Shown piece by piece: positions 17,124 to 24,690 of a DNA stretch of 64,000 nucleotides. The position numbers and the translations under genes are program-made. Each line of letters starts with the position of its first letter. Positions within the stretch are counted from its first letter, which is position 1. Where the stretch lies: assembly GCA_019113915.1 (NCBI GenBank), contig DXGM01000010.1:38748-102747 (forward strand), written 5' to 3'. This DNA is from Candidatus Gordonibacter avicola (GTDB lineage Bacteria; Actinomycetota; Coriobacteriia; Coriobacteriales; Eggerthellaceae). The notes under the pieces are model-generated. The model had not been told where the DNA came from and did not search any database. It saw only the letters and a program-made list of their open reading frames with translations.

Positions 17124-18090
17124 GGTTCTTGAACAAGCCCGCAACCAACAGACGGCCACCCCTGTAACTTCTACAGATACATCCACCAACGCGCCCACCT
17201 TTTCTGTCAAGCGTTTCCGGTACCGCAAGCTTGCCGTAGCCGCTTGCGCTGCTCTCCTGATAGGCGTTGGACTGCTGGCTGCAGGACCGATAAGCGCCGC
17301 ACTTGGCCAAGGAGGCGGAATTGTGAGCGCTCCTACAGATAACTTTTTCCAGATGACCGCTTTTGCCGACGAAGGGACTGATCAGACAAACGGCCCGGTT
17401 ACACTTTCCGCCGAAGACTTCTTAATCATGCGCTCAAGCGTGGGATACGTCTTCCATTCCGATACGGGCGAAACCGATTTGAACCAGGCGAAAGCGTCGC
17501 GCTCCTACAACCTTGACCTTACGTGCACCGGCGACAACGTGACGTCGATGACATACGAGTTGCAAGGCGAGGGTGTGAAGTTCTTCAACTGGGAGCTTAC
17601 TTACGAGGGCAGTGGCGCAACTTCCGACGGCCCAACTATCACAGGAGCAAAGGGCGACAACAACAATTCGTTCACCGTTGACTACTCCGAACAGGACATC
17701 GACACCGCTGAAGCCGTGCACCATGAGATTTACCTGAACTATCTGCTCGACGACGCCCAGAAAGCACTTTGGGATAAGCTGAATGCAGCCCACCCACAGA
17801 ACAAGACTCCCCGAGATTCCCTGAGTGAAGCCGAACTCGCGCCTATTCGAGAAGCGTCCGATAGGCTTGACCTGGCGCTCGCCCAGCATGATGCCGAAAT
17901 CATGGCAAACGCGAGGCTTGTCCTCACTGCAACCTTCTCCGACGGCACCACGCAGACAAAGACGTATCGCATTGCCCCTGTGGACGATTTCGAAACAGCG
18001 TATCGCGCCTACCTTGACACACGTTTTGACGGTGAAGGCACAGCTGCTCCCGACCGCCCCGTGCTTTACACCATAGAAGAAGTGGTCTAG
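17050..18090 (+). CDS. membrane-anchored putative anti-sigma protein, cassette 2
   Basis: A 346-residue protein with the same plan as its paralogues: an N-terminal helix with LNRFGEMMKDVKAPAHLPDK, a membrane helix near residues 58-80 (LAVAACAALLIGVGLLAAG), and an extracytoplasmic domain. Near the end LVLTATFSDGTTQTKTYRIA matches LTLTATFTDGTTQTKSYLIA of cassette 3 almost residue for residue, and the closing LYTIEEV also recurs. No zinc anti-sigma motif is visible. An anti-sigma function is inferred from the overlap with the sigma gene. The RBS GAGAGGAGG lies within the sigma gene. Confidence 0.65.
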   Translation: MTNDPLNRFGEMMKDVKAPAHLPDKVLEQARNQQTATPVTSTDTSTNAPTFSVKRFRYRKLAVAACAALLIGVGLLAAGPISAALGQGGGIVSAPTDNFFQMTAFADEGTDQTNGPVTLSAEDFLIMRSSVGYVFHSDTGETDLNQAKASRSYNLDLTCTGDNVTSMTYELQGEGVKFFNWELTYEGSGATSDGPTITGAKGDNNNSFTVDYSEQDIDTAEAVHHEIYLNYLLDDAQKALWDKLNAAHPQNKTPRDSLSEAELAPIREASDRLDLALAQHDAEIMANARLVLTATFSDGTTQTKTYRIAPVDDFETAYRAYLDTRFDGEGTAAPDRPVLYTIEEVV

Positions 18091-18128
18091 CGGGATTGTT
18101 TGCGATAACACAGCATCCGAACTATGAT

Positions 18129-18162
18129 GAATGGGAGCCCGGTTCAAGTCGGGCTCCCATTC
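18129..18162 (+). terminator. 13-bp hairpin after cassette 2
   Basis: GAATGGGAGCCCG pairs perfectly with CGGGCTCCCATTC across an 8-nt loop, 38 bp past the stop. There is no U-tract. It lies just before the ribosome-binding site of nrdG and could also affect that gene's translation. Confidence 0.5.
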
Positions 18163-18181
18163 GTCTGTGAGGAAGCATCAC

Positions 18182-18886
18182 ATGAAATTAGCGGGGTTGC
18201 AGAAGCTTACGTTGTTGGATTTTCCGGGGCGTACGGCGGCGACGGTGTTTTTGCCGGGGTGCAACTTTCGCTGTCCGTTTTGTCACAATGCGGATTTAGT
18301 AACCGCAGGCGGCGCGGCGGAAACGCCGGAAGTGCCTGTTGAGGAGTTCTTCGCCTTCCTGGATAAGCGACATGGCTTGCTGGACGGCGTGTGCATCACG
18401 GGCGGCGAACCGCTGCTGCACCCTGAACTGGCCGACTTCTGCGCGCGCATAAAACAGGCCGGCTTCGCCGTGAAGCTGGATACGAACGGCAGCTTCCCCG
18501 ACCGGCTGCGCGACCTGGTGGAAGCAGGCCTCGTGGACTACGTTGCCATGGATATGAAGAACACGCTGGCGCGCTATGCCGAAACTGCTGGGGTGCCCGC
18601 ATTCGACACCACGCCGGTGCGCGCTTCCCTTGACTACCTGCGCTCGGGCGCGGTGCCGTACGAGTTCCGCACCACCGTTGTGCGCGAACTGCACACCGCC
18701 GATGACCTGCGCGCCCTCGCGCGTGACATCGAAGGCGCAGACGCCTGGTACCTCCAAAGCTTCGTCGACACAGAAAACGTACTCGCTGGCCTGGACACCC
18801 TCCACCCCTGGGACCCCGCCGACCTCGAAGCCTTACTTCCCGACCTCCGCCACCACGTCCCTAACACCCAACTCCGCGGCGTGTAA
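18182..18886 (+). CDS. nrdG: anaerobic ribonucleotide reductase-activating protein (radical SAM)
   Basis: A 234-residue radical SAM enzyme. The iron-sulfur cluster motif CNFRCPFC is at residues 27-34 (CxxxCxxC), followed by the SAM-binding GGEPLL motif near 78-83. The sequence fits the NrdG2-type activases that place the glycyl radical on class III ribonucleotide reductase. Its substrate enzyme, NrdD, is encoded 2 kb away on the opposite strand, with sigma cassette 3 between the two. The ATG at 18182 is chosen because GAGGAAG lies about 9 nt upstream and the family homology begins there. Confidence 0.88.
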   Translation: MKLAGLQKLTLLDFPGRTAATVFLPGCNFRCPFCHNADLVTAGGAAETPEVPVEEFFAFLDKRHGLLDGVCITGGEPLLHPELADFCARIKQAGFAVKLDTNGSFPDRLRDLVEAGLVDYVAMDMKNTLARYAETAGVPAFDTTPVRASLDYLRSGAVPYEFRTTVVRELHTADDLRALARDIEGADAWYLQSFVDTENVLAGLDTLHPWDPADLEALLPDLRHHVPNTQLRGV

Positions 18887-18930
18887 GCGAAGCGCACTTT
18901 ATCTTCACTGATCCAATATCTCTATGTTCC

Positions 18931-18981
18931 ATTAAGGTAAACACTCACACGAACCCAGTTTATGTGAGTGTTTACCTTAAT
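18931..18981. terminator. 19-bp perfect hairpin downstream of nrdG
   Basis: ATTAAGGTAAACACTCACA (18931-18949) pairs perfectly with 18963-18981 across a 13-nt loop. TTCTTAACTTT follows, so it can act as an intrinsic terminator of nrdG. It starts an AT-rich stretch of about 130 bp that leads into the promoter of sigma cassette 3 and stands out against the GC-rich surroundings. Confidence 0.6.
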
Positions 18982-19070
18982 TTCTTAACTTTAAGCTGTT
19001 CGTTTTGTATTAATAATGATTCTATTACTTATATTATTTTGAGAGGCTTTCGAAAAACTTTTTGCTTTCT

Positions 19071-19097
19071 GGGAACTATTTGGGGGGCTGGGGCATG
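19071..19097 (+). promoter_or_regulatory. ECF-type promoter of sigma cassette 3
   Basis: GGGAAC (19071-19076), 17 bp, CATG (19094-19097). The spacing matches the promoters of cassettes 1 and 2, and the following GAGGAGGTGAG is shared with cassette 2. The -10 deviates from CGTA, so this is the weakest of the three. Confidence 0.5.
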
Positions 19098-19119
19098 TTG
19101 GTGGCGAGGAGGTGAGGTT

Positions 19120-19677
19120 ATGGCTGATTTTTGTAGGAGATCGCCAGCGTTTATGGAGCGAGCCATGGATGGTCATGGGGCGCTGGTGTATCGGTTGGCG
19201 CTCAGCCAGACGTGCTCGCCGCAGGATGCGGAAGATGTGGCACAGGATGTGTTTCTGCGGCTGCTGAACGACACAACGCCGTTTCAGGATGACGAGCACT
19301 TGAAGGCGTGGCTTATTCGCGTCACCGTGAATCGGTGCCGTGAGCTGCACCGATCGGTGTGGAAGCGGCGGGTAGATGCCACCGATACGACCGCACCGGC
19401 GCTGGCGAACCTCGCGGCACCGATGCAGCAACTGATGGAAAGCGATGTATGGGAGGCCGTGCAGCGGCTTCCCCACCAGATGCGGCTTGTTGTGCATCTG
19501 CACTATTTCGAAGGGTACCCCGTTGCGGACATCTCGCGGCTTACGCACTGCAACCCTATCACTGTGCGCACGCGGCTGCACCGCGCACGAACGAAACTCC
19601 GCCTCGACTTAGAACAGGAGGCTCCTCATGAAACAACCAGCTATGAACGAATATCGCTCGCTGATGAACAACGTTGA
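19120..19677 (+). CDS. ECF-type RNA polymerase sigma factor, cassette 3
   Basis: A 185-residue sigma factor. Region 2 has SPQDAEDVAQDVFLRLLND near residues 34-52 and LKAWLIRVTVNRCREL; region 4 has YPVADISRLTHCNPITVRTRLHRARTK near 131-157. The ATG at 19120 has GAGGAGGTGAG upstream. The open frame continues 52 codons further back through the AT-rich promoter region and is not credited. The last 50 bp overlap the partner gene in the +1 frame, as in the other two cassettes. Confidence 0.9.
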   Translation: MADFCRRSPAFMERAMDGHGALVYRLALSQTCSPQDAEDVAQDVFLRLLNDTTPFQDDEHLKAWLIRVTVNRCRELHRSVWKRRVDATDTTAPALANLAAPMQQLMESDVWEAVQRLPHQMRLVVHLHYFEGYPVADISRLTHCNPITVRTRLHRARTKLRLDLEQEAPHETTSYERISLADEQR

Positions 19678-20731
19678 TCTGCCTGAAAGCGTCCGTGAGA
19701 GCGTTATGCGCGCGGCTACTGCCCCGGACGCCCACCAGGCGCAGCCGCAACCTGCACGCCGCACCGCACCGCGCCGTCACCCCGTGGTGCGAGGCCTTGC
19801 CGCTGGCACGTGTGCGGTGGTGCTGATGGCGGGGCTGGCCTTCGCCAGCGGTTTAGTGCACCTGCCCAACAATGCGCCCACCCACAACGGCGCAAGTATG
19901 GTTCCCGCAACCGGCAATTTCTTCACGCTGGCTGCCTATGCGGCTGAGCAAGAAGGAAGCAACGGCCAGTCGGCAACCCTCGCGTTGCGCAACTTCGGCC
20001 TGGGCGGCGGCTGGGGTGCGGGCGACTTGGATGTGGAAACCGGCGAGGTGCACAGCGACGGCGACGGACCTGCGTGCGTCGGAGACGACGGCCAGGCGTT
20101 TGCGCAGGTGCGCTACCCGCTGGACCTGACGTGCATCGGCAACAACATCCAGTCCGTCACCTACAGCATAGGCGGCGAGCGCGTTCACTTCACACGTGAG
20201 AACTGGATATACGGCCCCTTCAGCGACGAACCGGTAGACTTCGAGCAGCAAGATAGCTTCACCATTGCCTATGACCAGCAAGAGGCCGACAAGGCGGAAA
20301 CACAGCGGAACCTCGTAGCATACTTCCCCCTGAACGAGCGCGGGAGCGAGATTAATGCCCTACTGATTGAGAACGGCGAAAAGCGGCAACGCATCCACGA
20401 GAGCAGGGGAGCCAAAGACGGCGAGTCCACACGCATTGACCCCAACGAGCACCCCGAGCTACTATCCGACGAAGAAGTGCAAGCACTCAACGACGAACTG
20501 GGCCGCATTGTCCATCGCGGCTTCGCTGAGCTGCTGGCCCAGGCCCCGCTCACACTCACTGCAACGTTCACGGACGGCACAACACAAACAAAGTCCTACC
20601 TCATCGCTCCCGTCCCCGAGTTCGACGAACGCTACGAAGCCTACATTGAGGAACGCCTCAAACCCTGGTACGAGCAAAATCCCGAAAAAATCAACCCCAC
20701 CCTCTACACCATCACCGAGATCACGGAGTAA
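19628..20731 (+). CDS. membrane-anchored putative anti-sigma protein, cassette 3
   Basis: A 367-residue protein with the shared plan: N-terminal helix (MNEYRSLMNNVDLPESVRES), a membrane helix near residues 55-76 (GLAAGTCAVVLMAGLAFASG), and an extracytoplasmic domain. The C-terminal half contains the paralogue signature LTATFTDGTTQTKSYLIAP and the closing LYTITEI. It lacks the zinc anti-sigma motif. The role is inferred from its +1-frame overlap with the sigma gene. An alternative start is the internal Met at residue 5; the first ATG is preferred because GGAGG lies 6 nt upstream. Confidence 0.65.
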   Translation: MKQPAMNEYRSLMNNVDLPESVRESVMRAATAPDAHQAQPQPARRTAPRRHPVVRGLAAGTCAVVLMAGLAFASGLVHLPNNAPTHNGASMVPATGNFFTLAAYAAEQEGSNGQSATLALRNFGLGGGWGAGDLDVETGEVHSDGDGPACVGDDGQAFAQVRYPLDLTCIGNNIQSVTYSIGGERVHFTRENWIYGPFSDEPVDFEQQDSFTIAYDQQEADKAETQRNLVAYFPLNERGSEINALLIENGEKRQRIHESRGAKDGESTRIDPNEHPELLSDEEVQALNDELGRIVHRGFAELLAQAPLTLTATFTDGTTQTKSYLIAPVPEFDERYEAYIEERLKPWYEQNPEKINPTLYTITEITE

Positions 20732-20769
20732 CTACGTAGATTTACCCACCTACCATGCGCATGCTTTAT

Positions 20770-20808
20770 AAAAACCCCGGGGCCGGATCTTGCGATCCGG
20801 CCCCGGGG
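20770..20808 (-). terminator. strong intrinsic terminator of nrdD
   Basis: CCCCGGGGCCGGATC (20775-20789) pairs perfectly with 20794-20808 around a 4-nt loop. On the minus strand it is followed by TTTTTAT, giving a canonical terminator about 90 bp past the nrdD stop. Confidence 0.85.
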
Positions 20809-20898
20809 GTGGGCGCTTGCTGTTGGTGTGAATGCGTGGGGTGCGGTTGTGGTTGTGGTGCGCCCTCTCGTCTTGTGCCGGTGCTTGCGCGCCGGGAA

Positions 20899-23397
20899 TT
20901 AGGCGGTTAGCTGCATTTTCGTCTCGTTAATGAACTGGAATACCGGCGCGGCACCCGCAGTGACGGACACGGTGCCATCCGCACCCACTTCAAGCAGTGT
21001 CGGGGCCTGCATAATGTTGTAGCGCTGGGCCAGTTCAACGTTTTCTTCGGCCAGAAGTTCCTCGTAGGCAATGCCGGCCTCGTCCATTTGCAGAGCGGCG
21101 TGCTTGCAGTTGGGGCAGGTGCGCGTGGCCACCAGATACAGACCCGCAGGTAGCGAGCTGCGCGACGGCGCCTCAACGCCACCCAACGCAGGAGCCTCGC
21201 CCAGAGCAACCGCAGCACCTTCGGGCAGCTCCACGGCTTCCACCTCAGAAGGCACTGTCACATGAGTACCCGCCTGACCAGCCTTCTCGGCCGCAGCAGC
21301 CACCTGCACGCCGGCGCGCGTCAGGTGCGAATGCGTCAAATCGTACTCCACGCGGTCGGCGAATTCCTGGCTCTTGCCATCGTTCCAGTTCTTCACCGGG
21401 CGATAGTAACCGGTAATGCGCGAGTACACCTCAGTTTCCTCGTGACAGCAGGGGCATTCGTACACCTCGCCGGCAATGTAGCCGTGGTTCTTGCACACGG
21501 AATATGTCGGTGACATGGTGTAATACGGCAGCTTGTAATTCTCGGCAATCTTGCGCACCAGCGTGGCCGTACTCTTCCAGTCGGGCAGTTTCTCGCCAAG
21601 GAACGCGTGGAACACGGTGCCGGACGTGTAGAGCGTCTGCAACTCGTCCTGCACGTCAAGCGCGCTGAAAATGTCGTCGGTGTAGCTCACCGGCAGGTGC
21701 GACGAGTTCGTGTAGTACGGTTTGCCCTGCTCGTTGGCCGTGATAATATCCGGGAACTGCTCCTTGTCGTGCTTGGCGAAGCGGTACGTGGTACTCTCGG
21801 CCGGCGTAGCCTCCAGGTTGTACAAATCGCCGTACTGCTCCTGGTAGTCGGCCAGGCGGTCGCGCATGTGATTGAGTACGGCCTTCGTGAACTCCTGCGC
21901 GGGCTCCTGCGTCATGTCGACGCGCAGCCACTTCGCGTTCAGGCACGCCTCGTTCATGCCCACCAGGCCAATCGTCGAGAAGTGGTTCTCGAACGTGCCC
22001 AGGTAGCGCTTCGTGTACGGATAGAGACCGGCGTCCAAAAGGCGCGTGATAACCTGGCGCTTCGTGTGCAGCGAACGCGCAGACACGTCCATAAGATGAT
22101 CGAGGCGCTTGTAGAAATCGGCCTCATCGGCAGCCAAATACGCCAGGCGCGGCATGTTGATAGTAACCACGCCAATGGAGCCCGTCGATTCGCCACTGCC
22201 GAAGAACCCGCCGGACTTCTTCCGCAGTTCGCGCAGGTCAAGGCGCAGGCGGCAGCACATGGAGCGCACATCAGAGGGCTCCATGTCGGAGTTGATGTAG
22301 TTCGAGAAATAGGGCGTGCCGTACTTGCTTGTCATTTCGAACAGCAGCTGGTTGTTCTCCGTGTCGCTCCAGTCGAAGTCGTTCGTGATGGAGTACGTAG
22401 GAATGGGGTACTGGAAGCCGCGGCCGTTCGCGTCGCCCTCAATCATGATCTCGATGAACGCCTTGTTCACCATGTCCATTTCGCGCTTGCAGTCGCCGTA
22501 GGTGAAGTCCATTTCGCGGCCGCCCACGATGGCCGGCTGTTCGCGCAGGTCAGGCGGGCACACCCAGTCAAGCGTGATGTTGCTAAACGGCGCCTGCGTG
22601 CCCCAACGCGAGGGCGTGTTCACGCCGAACACGAACGACTCTACGCACTGCTTCGTCTCTTCATAGGTGAGGTTGTCCACTTTCACGAACGGCGCGAGGT
22701 ACGTGTCGAAGCTGGAAAACGCCTGAGCACCGGCCCATTCGTTCTGCATGATGCCGAGGAAGTTCACCATCTGGTTGCAGAGGCTGGACAGGTGGCTGGC
22801 CGGCTTGGACGTGATTTTGCCGGGCACGCCGCCGAGGCCCTCCTGAATGAGCTGCTTGAGCGACCACCCCGCACAGTAGCCCGTCAGCATGGACAGATCG
22901 TGCAGGTGAATGTCGGCGTCGCGGTGGGCTTTCGCCACCTCGTCGTCGTAGATTTCGGAGAGCCAGTAGTTTGCCGTGATGGCGCCCGAGTTCGACAGAA
23001 TGAGGCCACCGACGGAGTACGTGACCGTGGAGTTCTCCTTCACGCGCCAGTCCTCCACCTTGACGTACTGATCCACAAGGTCCTTGTAGTCGAGCAGCGT
23101 GGCTTTGGCGTTGCGCACCTTTTCGCGCTGGCGGCGGTACAGGATGTAGGACTTCGCCACGTCGGCGTATCCGGCGGTGGACAGCACCTCTTCCACGCTG
23201 TCTTGCACGTCCTCCACGCTGATAATGCCGTTTTTGATTTTCGGCTCGAAGTGGGCGGTCACATTGAGGGCCAGAAGGTCGATCGTAGACGGATGGTACT
23301 GCTTTTCCAGTGCGTCGAACGCTTTCGCGATGGCGGCCGAGATCTTCGCGATGTCGAAATCGGCGATTGTGCCGTCGCGCTTCTGAACCTCGTACAT
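20899..23397 (-). CDS. nrdD: anaerobic ribonucleoside-triphosphate reductase with fused redoxin
   Basis: An 832-residue class III ribonucleotide reductase. Residues 1-95 are an ATP-cone allosteric domain (KRDGTIADFD). The glycyl-radical site RITGY is at 660-664, preceded by zinc-site cysteines (CKNHGY, CPCC). Typical NrdD proteins end about 40 residues after the radical glycine. Here a linker of about 50 residues rich in Ala, Glu and Gly leads to a redoxin domain (about 755-825) with CPNC at 761-764 and a cis-proline motif QAPTLL. The built-in redoxin probably supplies electrons, as NrdH-like redoxins do for NrdD2-type enzymes, instead of formate. NrdR boxes lie upstream. Confidence 0.93.
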   Translation of the reverse strand: MYEVQKRDGTIADFDIAKISAAIAKAFDALEKQYHPSTIDLLALNVTAHFEPKIKNGIISVEDVQDSVEEVLSTAGYADVAKSYILYRRQREKVRNAKATLLDYKDLVDQYVKVEDWRVKENSTVTYSVGGLILSNSGAITANYWLSEIYDDEVAKAHRDADIHLHDLSMLTGYCAGWSLKQLIQEGLGGVPGKITSKPASHLSSLCNQMVNFLGIMQNEWAGAQAFSSFDTYLAPFVKVDNLTYEETKQCVESFVFGVNTPSRWGTQAPFSNITLDWVCPPDLREQPAIVGGREMDFTYGDCKREMDMVNKAFIEIMIEGDANGRGFQYPIPTYSITNDFDWSDTENNQLLFEMTSKYGTPYFSNYINSDMEPSDVRSMCCRLRLDLRELRKKSGGFFGSGESTGSIGVVTINMPRLAYLAADEADFYKRLDHLMDVSARSLHTKRQVITRLLDAGLYPYTKRYLGTFENHFSTIGLVGMNEACLNAKWLRVDMTQEPAQEFTKAVLNHMRDRLADYQEQYGDLYNLEATPAESTTYRFAKHDKEQFPDIITANEQGKPYYTNSSHLPVSYTDDIFSALDVQDELQTLYTSGTVFHAFLGEKLPDWKSTATLVRKIAENYKLPYYTMSPTYSVCKNHGYIAGEVYECPCCHEETEVYSRITGYYRPVKNWNDGKSQEFADRVEYDLTHSHLTRAGVQVAAAAEKAGQAGTHVTVPSEVEAVELPEGAAVALGEAPALGGVEAPSRSSLPAGLYLVATRTCPNCKHAALQMDEAGIAYEELLAEENVELAQRYNIMQAPTLLEVGADGTVSVTAGAAPVFQFINETKMQLTA

Positions 23398-23544
23398 GCT
23401 TGCTCCTTTACCGTGTTGCGTTTCGTGTCCCGCTCGCCGACCGCACTGAACCAGGCATCTGAGGATGCGACGAACAGGGCAATCGGTCGGGGATTTCGGT
23501 TGGCTTTCACCCTACCAGCACGGCCGAGGGTCGTCAATGCCCGT

Positions 23545-23592
23545 TATCTATATGTTGAAGTTCAAAAAATGGTGAACAACAATATATGGTAG
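23545..23592 (-). promoter_or_regulatory. tandem NrdR boxes upstream of nrdD
   Basis: Two matches to the NrdR core CwATATaTwG: CTATATGTTG at 23548-23557 and CAATATATGG at 23580-23589, each 9 of 10. Their centres are 32 bp apart, the three-turn spacing typical of NrdR box pairs. They lie about 150-190 bp upstream of the nrdD start. The rest of the 414-bp gap between nrdD and the surface-protein gene shows nothing I could name. Confidence 0.75.
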
Positions 23593-23811
23593 ATTTACGC
23601 CACCAGGGGTTTTGCGAGCGGCCGGCGCGCGTCCTATGAAAAGCGACCTGCGACAATAGAACAAACCTATGACAGGCGAATAACAAGCAACCCAGACACA
23701 AGCGAATTCACCCCACCTGCGACTATCCATTTCTGATGGATTTCGACAAGCGGTTGGGTTGTTAAACTGGCTTTTTATCAGGGGTGGGTGGCGTAAAGGG
23801 GACGCGAATAC

Positions 23812-24669
23812 TTACGAAGAAGCAAGACCTATCGTGTAGGTAAGCTTTGCAACCTCAACCTCAGAGGGAAGGTAGGCAAGGTGTGCGTCCGGCGGCAGCA
23901 ACAAGGCGAACTTCACCGCGAATTCACCCTGCCGCACACCCTGCCGCTGGGGAATGAGGAAGTTTGCCGCCACCCCGTCGGCGGATGTCAGCGGCACCTG
24001 CACTTCGGCACCTGCGCCCGCCAAAGGCGTGAGCACCGTTTTCACGCCGACACGCACTGCTTGTTCGGGGAACAACGCTGCGGCACCTTCCAACTGTTCA
24101 CTCATGACGGCGCTCACCTTCAGCGGCGCCACCGTGGAGGAGACGAAAGATACATTGTCGCCCGTGACGGTGCCGGTGGCATCAACCGTAACGGTGGCTG
24201 CGGTGGGCACGGCGAACGCGATAGTCATTGTCCATTGGGCGTATAGCTCCAGGTCCTGCTTTACCGGCGTTGAAAAATCGTAGCGAACGCCACCGGAAGG
24301 CTGCGTGAACCATCCGACAAACCGGTAGCCATCGCGCTCAGGGTTGGCCGGTTCTGTTGCCTGCTGGTTGTAGCGAACGGTTTCGGAAGGAACGTCCGAA
24401 CCGCCGTTTGCGTCGTACGTCACCTGCACCGTGAGCGGCACCGGATGCGCCGAGTCCGTCACGCGAATGCCCAGCTGGATGCCGCCGGGCTGACCCGTGG
24501 AGGGGTCGGTCGCGCCCTGGAACTGGGACGAGTCGGTGACGCGCAGGCCCAGCTGCGTATCATTCGCAGCCAGGGCGGACGCCGGCAGCACAAGCGCAAC
24601 CACCAGCGCACTTGCCGTTAGAATGAGCGCGCGGGCGCGTACGTTATATATGTGTAACCAGCGTGGCAT
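23812..24669 (-). CDS. secreted InlB B-repeat (Listeria/Bacteroides repeat) protein
   Basis: A 285-residue exported protein. The N-terminus has a basic stretch and a hydrophobic core (ALILTASALVVALVLPASALA, about 13-33), a Sec signal peptide. VTYDANGGSDVP through ELYAQW, roughly residues 83-148, is one InlB B-repeat (PF09479). Two short repeats of LGLRVTDSSQFQGATDPSTG and LGIRVTDSAHP precede it. No sortase motif or C-terminal anchor is visible. It follows the LRR protein gene by 21 bp and is probably co-transcribed. A surface or adhesion role is inferred. Confidence 0.7.
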   Translation of the reverse strand: MPRWLHIYNVRARALILTASALVVALVLPASALAANDTQLGLRVTDSSQFQGATDPSTGQPGGIQLGIRVTDSAHPVPLTVQVTYDANGGSDVPSETVRYNQQATEPANPERDGYRFVGWFTQPSGGVRYDFSTPVKQDLELYAQWTMTIAFAVPTAATVTVDATGTVTGDNVSFVSSTVAPLKVSAVMSEQLEGAAALFPEQAVRVGVKTVLTPLAGAGAEVQVPLTSADGVAANFLIPQRQGVRQGEFAVKFALLLPPDAHLAYLPSEVEVAKLTYTIGLASS

Positions 24670-24690
24670 AAGGCAGCCGTCCTTCCCAGA

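Noticed and set aside
18129..18162. GGTTCAAGTC inside a hairpin, resembling a tRNA T-arm
   Set aside because: The T-loop register does not pair correctly, and there is no D-arm, anticodon arm or full acceptor stem.
18964..19119. Upstream extension of sigma cassette 3
   Set aside because: It reads through the AT-rich promoter region and the nrdG terminator; the ATG at 19120 has GAGGAGGTGAG upstream.
23398..23811. Possible small gene between nrdD and the surface-protein operon
   Set aside because: Open frames there are short, lack ribosome-binding sites and overlap the NrdR boxes.
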